Below, piece by piece: positions 9,481 through 17,431 of a DNA stretch of 64,000 bases. Under the pieces are notes generated by a model, which was not told where the DNA came from, did no database searches, and saw only the letters and a list, made by a program, of their open reading frames with translations. Positions within the stretch are counted from its first letter, which is position 1. Every line of letters begins with the position of its first letter. Source of the stretch: Paenibacillus plantarum (lineage in GTDB: Bacteria; Bacillota; Bacilli; Paenibacillales; NBRC-103111); contig NZ_WHNY01000026.1 in NCBI RefSeq assembly GCF_013141695.1, positions 248,001 to 312,000 on the forward strand, in the 5' to 3' direction. The position numbers were made by a program, and so were the translations under genes.

Positions 9481-10344
9481 ATGATTCCTTTCAACTTACC
9501 TGGAGACCCTGAACTCCACAATTCCTTTCCTTATACATTTAAAATTCACAAGCTAACTGCCGATGTCCCGCCGCATACACATAATTTCCTTGAATACACC
9601 TATTGCTTTAACGGCAGCGGAACAGAAATTATCAATGGGATTGAGCGACCTATTAAGCCGGGCACGTTCACCCTCTTACTTCCACATCAGGTACATCAAA
9701 TCAGAATAACGCGAGGTCAAGAGCTGCATCTCTATATTGGGGCCATTGGACTGCAAGCCATATATGGTTCCGATGACGTTGCTGCCTCATTCAGTGACAT
9801 CTTGCTTCGTGCGGGTACGGAAGGAGATCCGTCCTACCAGTTGGAGGATGAACTCTCCAGCCAGCTTCTTCCTATATTTAAGAGGATGCATCAGGAAATC
9901 CTTAGCAGTGAACCCTTGAGTCAGCTCATGTTCAAAACGAAATTAACCGAAGCATTGATCTTATTGGAGCGCAGCTGTTTTACCAAGATAGACAACGATA
10001 CCTATAAACCCCCTAATAAAAAAGGGAAAATGTGGGAGATCATTCTCTATGTCTACCAACATTTCCGCGATGATATTAAGCTGGAAACGTTGGCAGAGCG
10101 TTTCTATTTAAGCGTTCCGCATATCAGCACTTCTTTCAAATCTAGCATCGGAGAAAATTTTCATATTTTCCTAGAGAAAATAAGAATATCGCACGCGTGC
10201 AGCCTGCTCATTTCCAGCAATGAGCCCGTGACCGCCGTCTGCTTCGAAGTAGGCTTTACATCCTATGCCACCTTTTCACGCGTATTTAAAGAACGGCTTA
10301 CGATGACCCCGTCTGCTTATAGGAAACTTAATAGTGGTTCGTAG
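9481..10344 (+). CDS. AraC-family transcriptional regulator with cupin sensor domain
   Basis: The 287-residue protein has an N-terminal cupin-like sugar-sensing domain ('PPHTHNFLEYTYCF', 'IKPGTFTLLLPHQVHQI', about residues 25-75). The C-terminal AraC double helix-turn-helix spans about 185-285 ('LETLAERFYLSVPHISTSFK' and 'VCFEVGFTSYATFSRVFKE'). It lies divergent from the GH92 gene across a gap of about 145 bases, so it probably responds to a glycan product and controls the GH92-esterase-lyase unit. It could be the protein that binds the repeated 36-bp element, but this is inference. Confidence 0.9.
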   Translation: MIPFNLPGDPELHNSFPYTFKIHKLTADVPPHTHNFLEYTYCFNGSGTEIINGIERPIKPGTFTLLLPHQVHQIRITRGQELHLYIGAIGLQAIYGSDDVAASFSDILLRAGTEGDPSYQLEDELSSQLLPIFKRMHQEILSSEPLSQLMFKTKLTEALILLERSCFTKIDNDTYKPPNKKGKMWEIILYVYQHFRDDIKLETLAERFYLSVPHISTSFKSSIGENFHIFLEKIRISHACSLLISSNEPVTAVCFEVGFTSYATFSRVFKERLTMTPSAYRKLNSGS

Positions 10345-10362
10345 ATTGGACACATACCAAAA

Positions 10363-10389
10363 ACCTGCTGATATTGCTTATCAGCAGGT
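10363..10389 (-). terminator. Rho-independent terminator between convergent genes
   Basis: An 11-bp perfect stem (ACCTGCTGATA / TATCAGCAGGT) with a 5-base loop. On the minus strand it is followed at once by a run of T, so it mainly ends the asparaginase operon. On the plus strand a weaker CTTTTT follows about ten bases later and may serve the AraC gene. Confidence 0.85.
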
Positions 10390-10417
10390 CCTGCACACTT
10401 TTTAATTTCTATCCCTT

Positions 10418-11422
10418 TTATTCCAGTTGAAATCCGATTCGATACTGACCAACTACAGCCCCTAAGCTATTGCGAATTTCATCTGGACACAACTGACGGA
10501 GACGCGCAATTGTAGTCTCATCCTGATATCCGATTTGAGTAAGAATATTGGCCACGACATACGCCCACTTTTCTTCACTTCCATCTGCAACCTTTAAAGC
10601 AAAAGCCAATCTCTCTCGTTTCAGAGCAAAACAGTAGATGCCTTTGGCTCCGCCTTTCGCAACAATATTAGCATCATTCAACAACGCTGGACAGATGAGC
10701 CCTGTTCCGGATACCCAATCCGGACAGCCATTCATGGCTGCGGTCAAGTCGCGCACAGCAGCGGAAGTGGCCGTATCCTCAATCAGCTCGGGATGTGCGA
10801 GCTTCAGAAACGCTTGCGCCGCATGATACAAGGGCATCGCATAGACTGGAAGTCCGCAGCCATCTATACCAAGCTGTATGCGATCCCCCTGGAGGCCCGC
10901 CATATCGCCTATGATCGCTCGCAGCTTCTGCTGCAGCGGGTGATCATCCTTTTCATATCCATGAAGCGCGTATTCTTCTGCCTGACATACGGCAAGCATG
11001 CCAATGTGCTTCCCTGAACAGTTATGATAGAGCTTCCTTTCCAGATGACCATCATGAAGCACTCGATAATGGCTTGCCGTATGCAAGGGAAAGGATGCCC
11101 CGCAAACCAATAGCCCTTCATGTAAACCAAGCTTAACAAGCAACTTTTCTAACGTATTCACATGAAACGACTGTCCTCGATGCGAAGCTGTCAGAATAGC
11201 CTGTTCCTCCAAGGTTAGATCATATTTCAAATGAAGCTGTCTGCGAAAAAAGGGAATCGCCTGGAAAGGCTTTGCCGCCGAGCGTAAATACGTGACATGA
11301 TGGGGATCGCCTACCTGATATCGGATGTTACCTTGCAGGTCGATCCCAACCACATGTCCCCAGAATTCGCATTCCACTAATTGTCCACGCCATTCTTCCA
11401 CAAGCAATGCTGCCTTCGTCAT
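10418..11422 (-). CDS. L-asparaginase II family protein (PF06089 type)
   Basis: The 334-residue product matches the asparaginase II family found in rhizobia and many bacilli, unrelated in fold to E. coli AnsB. Visible family signatures are 'YLRSAAKPFQAIPF', 'LTASHRGQ', 'HNCSGKHIGMLAVC' and 'GIDGCGLPVYAMPL'. It would release ammonia and aspartate from asparagine or related amides in the cytoplasm. It is the last gene of the operon beginning with the permeases at 17.3 kb, 18 bases after the isomerase gene. An asparaginase in a glycan operon is unusual; handling of asparagine-linked glycan remnants is possible but unproven. Confidence 0.85.
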   Translation of the reverse strand: MTKAALLVEEWRGQLVECEFWGHVVGIDLQGNIRYQVGDPHHVTYLRSAAKPFQAIPFFRRQLHLKYDLTLEEQAILTASHRGQSFHVNTLEKLLVKLGLHEGLLVCGASFPLHTASHYRVLHDGHLERKLYHNCSGKHIGMLAVCQAEEYALHGYEKDDHPLQQKLRAIIGDMAGLQGDRIQLGIDGCGLPVYAMPLYHAAQAFLKLAHPELIEDTATSAAVRDLTAAMNGCPDWVSGTGLICPALLNDANIVAKGGAKGIYCFALKRERLAFALKVADGSEEKWAYVVANILTQIGYQDETTIARLRQLCPDEIRNSLGAVVGQYRIGFQLE

Positions 11423-11440
11423 CCGTAGCTTCGTACCTCC

Positions 11441-12313
11441 CTACGCCTCATGCCACAACCGCCTTGCATTGTCCATCGCGATCTTCGAAGCTGATTTGCA
11501 CTCCTCCATGCCTTCAAATTCAATGGTAAGATAACCGTTGTATCCCGAATTCTTAATGAGCTTCATGATTCGACGCATGTCGATATCTCCTTGACCGACG
11601 ATCGCGCCTCTTAGATAGTTGCCATTCGCGGTTGTAAACCAAGCGCCTTCGCCGGGATGCTCATCGTACGGTCTGAAGTAAAAATCCTTCACATGTATCA
11701 GTGAAGCATACGGCAAATTTTTACGCACACCGATCAGCGGCTGCTCATCGACACACATGAAATTGCCGATATCCAGTGTCGTCTTAAAGTTAGGGCGATT
11801 AACCTCCGTTAGAACGCGCTGAACACGATCACTTGCCTGTACGCTGAAGCCGTGGTTTTCAATGGTCGTGGTGATCCCATACTGCGCCGCATAATCGGCA
11901 ATAAGACGACTCCCTCTTACCATCGCGTGTAAATTCGCTTCGAACCATTGAATCGTCATCTTATCAGGCGGTAAAGTAAAGGCAGTCACATCATGTCGCA
12001 TATGTGTCATACCTAGCCTATTCACCAAATCAACATGATGCTTGACTCGTAGTATCTCAGCTTCGAAAGCCTCTTCTGTGTCCTGGACGAAGTTAGCCGG
12101 CATCGAATAATTGGATAGTTCGATGCCAACTTCCTTAGCCTTCTCGCGGACTGCGGCTGCTAGTTCGGGCTGATCAATCAGTGTAAAACCGTAGGGGACG
12201 ATTTCCATATGTTCGCCGCCATGATCTGAAATCCACTGAATGACGTCTAGGACTGTCATTTCCCCTGTTTTTAATGCACTCAGTAAGCTATATGTGCTAA
12301 GACCGATTTTCAA
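11441..12313 (-). CDS. Sugar phosphate isomerase/epimerase, xylose-isomerase-like TIM barrel
   Basis: The 290-residue protein belongs to the AP-endonuclease-2-type TIM barrels used by sugar and inositol isomerases. Signs are the N-terminal 'IGLSTYSLL', and metal-site-like acidic and His residues in 'TTTIENHGF', 'TTLDIGNFM', 'IHVKDFYF' and 'YLTIEFEG'. The start is TTG at 12313 with GAGGTG eight bases upstream. It lies 20 bases after the fucosidase gene in the same operon and probably converts an imported sugar or sugar acid. The exact substrate cannot be told from sequence. Confidence 0.82.
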   Translation of the reverse strand: MKIGLSTYSLLSALKTGEMTVLDVIQWISDHGGEHMEIVPYGFTLIDQPELAAAVREKAKEVGIELSNYSMPANFVQDTEEAFEAEILRVKHHVDLVNRLGMTHMRHDVTAFTLPPDKMTIQWFEANLHAMVRGSRLIADYAAQYGITTTIENHGFSVQASDRVQRVLTEVNRPNFKTTLDIGNFMCVDEQPLIGVRKNLPYASLIHVKDFYFRPYDEHPGEGAWFTTANGNYLRGAIVGQGDIDMRRIMKLIKNSGYNGYLTIEFEGMEECKSASKIAMDNARRLWHEA

Positions 12314-12333
12314 CGCATATTCACCTCTATTAC

Positions 12334-13608
12334 TTATTCGATTTCCAGCGCGATCACCGTATCCATATCGTCTGGTAGTTCAGCGCCGGTCAAATGAATG
12401 AATGCCCCACTTTCAGTATCCGAATAATGTTCTGCCATCCATGGTGTAGAAACCTTCAGTTCTGAGCCGTCTGCGAGGAGCCTCGCCTTCTTGATTTTCC
12501 CCTTAAGCCCCTGGAAATAAATCGGTCCGATGCCTCGATCAAATACGTGGGCATATACCATATTCCCGTTCTGTGTATAGCGTCCCCATTCAGGCTTCGG
12601 TAGCGAGGAAGCTCCGCAGCCATAAATACTTTCGCCATTACGTCGCATCCATTCGCCAACCGAGGTCAAAATTCGAGTGGACTCCACCGGAATTTCTCCT
12701 CTTGCATCGGGTCCGACATTTAGAAGCATATTACCGTTCTTACCGACACATTCGACTAAAGCTCGAACGACCTGTTTCGGTGATTTGTAGGCATAATCCT
12801 TCGCATGATAGCCCCAATTGTCGTTGAGTGTTATACAGGCCTCCCATGGTACATTTACTCCGTTTTCGTCAACAATCCCGCCGGGAGGAACGATTTGCTC
12901 AGGAGAATAAAAGTCGCCGGCATACACTTCCGGTTCTGACTTTTTAATATCTCCACCAAGCCGATTGTCAATAATAATGTCTGGTTGCAGCGAGCGAATC
13001 AGGTTAACCAGCTCCGTTGCCCTCCACTTTTCACCTGTCATATCATCGTAGGAGAAATCGAACCACATGATATCTATTTTACCATAATTTGTAAGTAACT
13101 CTTTCACTTGTGCATGCAAATAATCCACATAACGCTCGAATTGGATGGATCGGTTTGCATAGGCTTCATTGTCTCTCATCGGATGAATGCGATCCCCATA
13201 GGACGGATAATCATCGTGATGCCAATCAATCAGTGAATAATAAAAGCCGACCTTCAATCCTTCATCGCGAAAGGCTTCTACATATTCCTTGATCAAATCT
13301 CGCTGCGCAGGTGTGTTCGTCGCGTTGTAGTCCGTAAACTCGCTGTCAAATAAGCAGAAGCCATCATGATGCTTCGTCGTAAGGACAGCATATTGCTGCC
13401 CCGCCGCTTTCGCTGCCCTGGCCCAAGCCCGCGGGTCATAGCGGTCCGGTCGAAACTCTTGGAAGTACGGTTCGTACGCCTCATTACTCAGTTTCTCGAC
13501 ACTTCGGACCCACTCCCCCCTAGCGGGGATTGCATACAATCCCCAGTGAATAAACATACCGAACCTTGCTTCCCGGAACCAATCTGTTCGCTCCCAACGC
13601 TTGTTCAT
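12334..13608 (-). CDS. Glycoside hydrolase family 29 alpha-L-fucosidase
   Basis: GH29 enzymes release alpha-linked L-fucose by a retaining mechanism. The 424-residue product shows 'FGMFIHWGLYAIPARGEW' near the N-terminus, 'LTTKHHDGFCLFDS', and 'IDIMWFDFSYDD', the segment that carries the nucleophile Asp. A short C-terminal beta domain follows. An in-frame GTG at 13647 overlaps the preceding gene, but ATG 13608 has GGAGGG six bases upstream and the homology begins there, so it is preferred. No signal peptide is visible, suggesting action on imported oligosaccharides. Other members of this family prefer different substituted deoxy-sugars, so fucose specificity is likely but not certain. Confidence 0.9.
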   Translation of the reverse strand: MNKRWERTDWFREARFGMFIHWGLYAIPARGEWVRSVEKLSNEAYEPYFQEFRPDRYDPRAWARAAKAAGQQYAVLTTKHHDGFCLFDSEFTDYNATNTPAQRDLIKEYVEAFRDEGLKVGFYYSLIDWHHDDYPSYGDRIHPMRDNEAYANRSIQFERYVDYLHAQVKELLTNYGKIDIMWFDFSYDDMTGEKWRATELVNLIRSLQPDIIIDNRLGGDIKKSEPEVYAGDFYSPEQIVPPGGIVDENGVNVPWEACITLNDNWGYHAKDYAYKSPKQVVRALVECVGKNGNMLLNVGPDARGEIPVESTRILTSVGEWMRRNGESIYGCGASSLPKPEWGRYTQNGNMVYAHVFDRGIGPIYFQGLKGKIKKARLLADGSELKVSTPWMAEHYSDTESGAFIHLTGAELPDDMDTVIALEIE

Positions 13609-13643
13609 GTTTTCCCTCCATTTTCTCGAATCGTTACCTGCCA

Positions 13644-15347
13644 TCACTTTTTATACACTTTATCGTAAGCATCCTGATAGATTTTGATGAATTGATCCAT
13701 GCCGGAATCTTTAAGACCTTTCACATAAGCATCCCAATCTTTGTCAATGCTTTTGGCTCCCATGATGAACTGCAGCATAGACTGTTTAACGTAATCCGTA
13801 ATAATCGGCTTCAATTGCTTCACTTGATTAGCCTGATCGTTCGTTAAGAAAATATCCGTCGGGAACTCTTCTTTCGGTTGGTGTCCCTCATACAATTCTT
13901 TGGTAGCCTTGTACAGACGGGTTTCCAAACCATCCATCGTATAGATTTCTTGGCTTGCTGCATAGGCAGTTTCTCGATATTCAGAAGAACGAAGTCCAGG
14001 TCCCATTTGATTCCAATGGTCGTTCTGCACCTGACCTACACCATAGGTCGTTTCTTTCACCTTGAACTTAGCAGCGGTTCCGCGTGTGTTCTTATCATTC
14101 GGATCCGCTTTCACCCAGTTGCGGCCTTCTTCCCCGAAGTTGGACAATGTCGTGCCCTCATCCGAGTAGAGATAATCGGCTAGACGAATGGCGGCTTCTG
14201 GATTTTTATTTTTATTCGTCACGGCAAACACTGAGTTTCCAATGCCAATGTAGTGACCCGTGAACGACGCTCCATCTGGACCCGTAAGTGGCGCAATCGG
14301 ATCATAGTCTTTGTGGCGTGTTGCCGTTGGAGAAGCATCTGTGAATTCGCCGAACCAACCTGCAGGAATCGCACCAGCTATCGCAACACCAGGACTATTC
14401 CCTTTTTGGGAAAGCGCATCCGATTTCTGAGTAAAGGCTTCCTTATCAATCAAACCTTCCGCATACAGTTTGTTTAAGAATTGCAGACCTTTTTTGAAGC
14501 CTGGTTGGTCGACCGAGGTTGCCAGTTTGCCGCCGTTCATCATGAAATAATTGTTGTCCGCATTGAAATACACGAATGCATTCATGACGAATGTCTCAAT
14601 ATCCGTATGCCAACCCGTTGGAGAGCCTGTGAACGCAATTTCGTCTGCTTTGCCATTCCCATTTGGATCCTTTTCTTTAAACGCTTTTAACATGTTATAG
14701 AAATCGTCTGTCGTCTTCGGTGTGCTAAGGCCCAGTTTTTGCAACCATTTCGTATTCACCCACATTTTGGCAGAAAACTGACAGTGGTAGCACTCATTCA
14801 CGGAAGGTATCGCATAAATGTTGCCGTCCGGCGCTGTAATTGCCTTCTGTAAGTACGGAATATCTGTGAACGCTTTCTTAATATTCGGCGCGTATTGATC
14901 AATCAACTTGTTTAACGGGAGAAGGACGCCTTGTTGACCGTACAACAGCTGCTCCTCTTTCGTTAAATTACCTTGCATGAAAATATCGGGATAGTCTCCA
15001 CTTGCTAGCAGTAACTGCTTTTTCTCATTCAATGCCGCTGTTTCTCCAGGCACTAGCTGCCAGTTCAAATGAATATTCGTCTTACCTTCCAAATATTTGG
15101 TGAACCAATTCGTATTCAAATCGGCAATATTCGCAGATTGCGGCGCGAAGGCACTCATTGTAATTTTATTTGTGGCAATCGGAAAGCCAGTTGCATTAAC
15201 GCCTTTTCCGCCATCGGAGCTTGCAGCACCTGTTGGACTAGCGCTACCTTGTGGATCATCATTGGACGTGCAACCCACTACAGGCAATGTTATAAATAAA
15301 ATCAGGACCGCCGATAACCAAGTTTTTCTGGTTCCTTTATTTACCAT
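13644..15347 (-). CDS. Extracellular solute-binding lipoprotein, LplA type
   Basis: The 567-residue lipoprotein has a signal peptide ending in V-V-G-C (Cys26) and a Ser/Gly/Ala-rich linker. It carries the family segments 'GDYPDIFMQGN', 'KDPNGNGKADE' and 'IRLADYLYSDEGT'. It should deliver a complex oligosaccharide to the two permeases encoded directly upstream in the same operon. AGGAGG lies eight bases before the ATG. The 97-base gap to the permease gene shows no clear terminator. Confidence 0.92.
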   Translation of the reverse strand: MVNKGTRKTWLSAVLILFITLPVVGCTSNDDPQGSASPTGAASSDGGKGVNATGFPIATNKITMSAFAPQSANIADLNTNWFTKYLEGKTNIHLNWQLVPGETAALNEKKQLLLASGDYPDIFMQGNLTKEEQLLYGQQGVLLPLNKLIDQYAPNIKKAFTDIPYLQKAITAPDGNIYAIPSVNECYHCQFSAKMWVNTKWLQKLGLSTPKTTDDFYNMLKAFKEKDPNGNGKADEIAFTGSPTGWHTDIETFVMNAFVYFNADNNYFMMNGGKLATSVDQPGFKKGLQFLNKLYAEGLIDKEAFTQKSDALSQKGNSPGVAIAGAIPAGWFGEFTDASPTATRHKDYDPIAPLTGPDGASFTGHYIGIGNSVFAVTNKNKNPEAAIRLADYLYSDEGTTLSNFGEEGRNWVKADPNDKNTRGTAAKFKVKETTYGVGQVQNDHWNQMGPGLRSSEYRETAYAASQEIYTMDGLETRLYKATKELYEGHQPKEEFPTDIFLTNDQANQVKQLKPIITDYVKQSMLQFIMGAKSIDKDWDAYVKGLKDSGMDQFIKIYQDAYDKVYKK

Positions 15348-15444
15348 GCGTAAACCCTCCTAGTTTTTCATAGCTATTCCATTTCCATGTGGACACAACC
15401 TTAACACTCTTCCCAGCATCCCTCCCCTCAATGTGTTCCTGGTT

Positions 15445-16380
15445 TCAACCTTTCAGCGAACCAATCAAAAGCCCTTTCACAAAATGCCTTTGTACAAACG
15501 GATATAACATGAGAACAGGAGCGCTCGCCACGACGATCAGTGAATATTTAAGAAGTTCTTTTAACCCTTGCCGATCCGCAAGTTCTTTGACATCCTTAAT
15601 CATCGTTGGATCAATGGAGTTCAAGATCAGAATATTTCGCAAAATAAGCTGCAACGGATACAATTTAGCCGATTTCAAGAAAATCAACGCTTCAAAATAA
15701 GAGTTCCAATAGCCTATGGCATACATAAGAACGAGAACGGCAATGATCGGTTTGGACAACGGGATGACAATGCGGAGTAGAAACTTAAAATCGCTGCATC
15801 CATCTAAATGTGCTGCCTCCGTTAATTCCGAAGGAATTGAGGTTTGAAAAAACGTCCTTGCAAGAATGACCTGCCATACGGAAATGGCACCTGGAATAAT
15901 CATTGCCCATCTCGTGTCGAGCAGCCCCATTCCTTTAACTGTTAAATAATAGGGAATTAATCCTCCGTTGAACAGCATTGTAAAAATAAACAGTGCGGTG
16001 ATGACGTTGCGTCCATAAAAATTTTTACGCGAAAGCGGGTAAGCCGCTGTTATCGTCAACGTTACGCTAATCAGTGTCCCGAAGAATAGATAGAACAAAG
16101 AATTCCCGTAGCCCGTCAGGATTTGCGGATTCTGAAATACGGCCTTGTACCCTCGAAGGGTTGGCTCAACAGGGAACAACCACACCTTGCCTGAGATCAC
16201 AGCTGACGAGGAGCTGAATGATGAACTAACGATATAAATGAGCGGGTAGGCCACAATGATTAAACAAATAATCAGAAACACATAAACAAAGAACAAATAC
16301 ATTCTGTCGACACTATTTTCAAGAATGCGTGTAGGTGCCTTACTCGCTTTGAGCAGCACGGTTTGCTCGGAATTCACCAT
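15445..16380 (-). CDS. ABC transporter permease, YtcP/CarB-like
   Basis: This is the second membrane subunit of an oligosaccharide importer of the LplB/YtcP class (311 residues). It has six predicted membrane helices and the inner-membrane loop 'EAAHLDGCSDFKFLLRIVIPLSKP', the EAA motif that contacts the ATPase. It ends in 'KGLLIGSLKG', a typical C-terminus of this family. The ATG has AGGAGG eight bases upstream and begins 12 bases after the first permease gene. No ATPase is encoded here; these systems often share a distant MsmX-type ATPase. Confidence 0.92.
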   Translation of the reverse strand: MVNSEQTVLLKASKAPTRILENSVDRMYLFFVYVFLIICLIIVAYPLIYIVSSSFSSSSAVISGKVWLFPVEPTLRGYKAVFQNPQILTGYGNSLFYLFFGTLISVTLTITAAYPLSRKNFYGRNVITALFIFTMLFNGGLIPYYLTVKGMGLLDTRWAMIIPGAISVWQVILARTFFQTSIPSELTEAAHLDGCSDFKFLLRIVIPLSKPIIAVLVLMYAIGYWNSYFEALIFLKSAKLYPLQLILRNILILNSIDPTMIKDVKELADRQGLKELLKYSLIVVASAPVLMLYPFVQRHFVKGLLIGSLKG

Positions 16381-16392
16381 CTCATTTACCTC

Positions 16393-17298
16393 CTACCACA
16401 AGCTTGTCTCCGAATTTTTCCTTGCCACATAGTTGACCACAATGAGCAGTAATAAATTGACAACCGAATTAAAAAGTCCGACAGCTGCAGAGAAACTGAA
16501 GTTCGCCCCGACCAAGCCCATTTTGTAAACATACGTAGATATGACCTCGGACGCTCCAACATTAATCGCATTTTGCATCAGGTACACCTTTTCGAATCCA
16601 ACGTTCATGATTTGACCAGCATTCAGAATAAGTAAGATAACCGCCGTCGGCATGAGGCTCGGCAAGTCGATATTTACCATCCTTTGAAACCGTGATGCAC
16701 CGTCAACTTTCGCCGCCTCATACAAATGCGGGTCTACCCCTGCCAGAGCGGCAATGTAAATGACCGAGGCATAGCCTGTAAACTGCCAGACGTCGGAAAG
16801 GACATAAACAGTTTTGAAATAGGCCGGCTTGGACATGATATTTTCCGCTGGAAATCCAAACTTATCCGCTAAGAGATGAACGAAGCCAAGCTGTGGAGAA
16901 AGGAACAGCATAATGATCGAAACCATGATAACCGTAGAAATGAAGTAAGGCGCGAAAGTGACTAGTTGTACGGTTCTTTTAAAAATGCCATTTTTCAGTT
17001 CATTCAACGCCAAAGCAAGTATAATTGGTGCCGGAAAGCCGACAAGGAGAGAGTAAAGGCTGAGCAGCGCTGTATTTTTGATCACCCTCCAAAAAATGGG
17101 CAGATGGAAAAAGTCCACGAAATGCTTGAATCCGATCCAATCACTTCCCCATATTCCTTTCGTGACCATAAAGTTCTTAAACGCGATTTGTACGCCAACC
17201 ATCGGTATGTATTTAAAAATGATCAAATAAACAAGTGACGGCAGAATAATCAGATAGAGTTGCCAGTTTTTCTTTACCATTTTAAGTGCTATACTCAT
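16393..17298 (-). CDS. ABC transporter permease, LplB-like
   Basis: First membrane subunit of the importer (301 residues), with the family hallmarks 'YIPMVGVQIAFKNF' near the N-terminus, 'YEAAKVDGASRFQRMVNIDLPSLMPT' (EAA loop), and a C-terminus ending in 'SLW'. It is the first gene of the operon that continues through the binding protein, fucosidase, isomerase and asparaginase. The ATG is preceded by GGAGGAG. Its promoter must lie in the region shared with the divergent kinase gene, where a cre-like site is seen. Confidence 0.92.
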   Translation of the reverse strand: MSIALKMVKKNWQLYLIILPSLVYLIIFKYIPMVGVQIAFKNFMVTKGIWGSDWIGFKHFVDFFHLPIFWRVIKNTALLSLYSLLVGFPAPIILALALNELKNGIFKRTVQLVTFAPYFISTVIMVSIIMLFLSPQLGFVHLLADKFGFPAENIMSKPAYFKTVYVLSDVWQFTGYASVIYIAALAGVDPHLYEAAKVDGASRFQRMVNIDLPSLMPTAVILLILNAGQIMNVGFEKVYLMQNAINVGASEVISTYVYKMGLVGANFSFSAAVGLFNSVVNLLLLIVVNYVARKNSETSLW

Positions 17299-17334
17299 GG
17301 TACTCCTCCTCGATGCAATGGCGATTCGCTTTGT

Positions 17335-17348
17335 ATTAAGCGCTTACA
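17335..17348. promoter_or_regulatory. Candidate cre (CcpA) site in divergent region
   Basis: The sequence ATTAAGCGCTTACA matches 12 of 14 positions of the Bacillus catabolite-responsive element consensus TGWAANCGNTNWCA; the opposite strand also matches 12 of 14. It sits between the permease start (17298, minus) and the likely kinase start (17432, plus), where it could repress both when preferred sugars are present. This is a pattern match only. Confidence 0.5.
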
Positions 17349-17431
17349 AACCCAATGATAACGGAGTACAGCTCATAATTATAGTGATCATTTTTAAGCA
17401 GGTACTGTCCGTTTATAAGGTGGTGTGCTCC

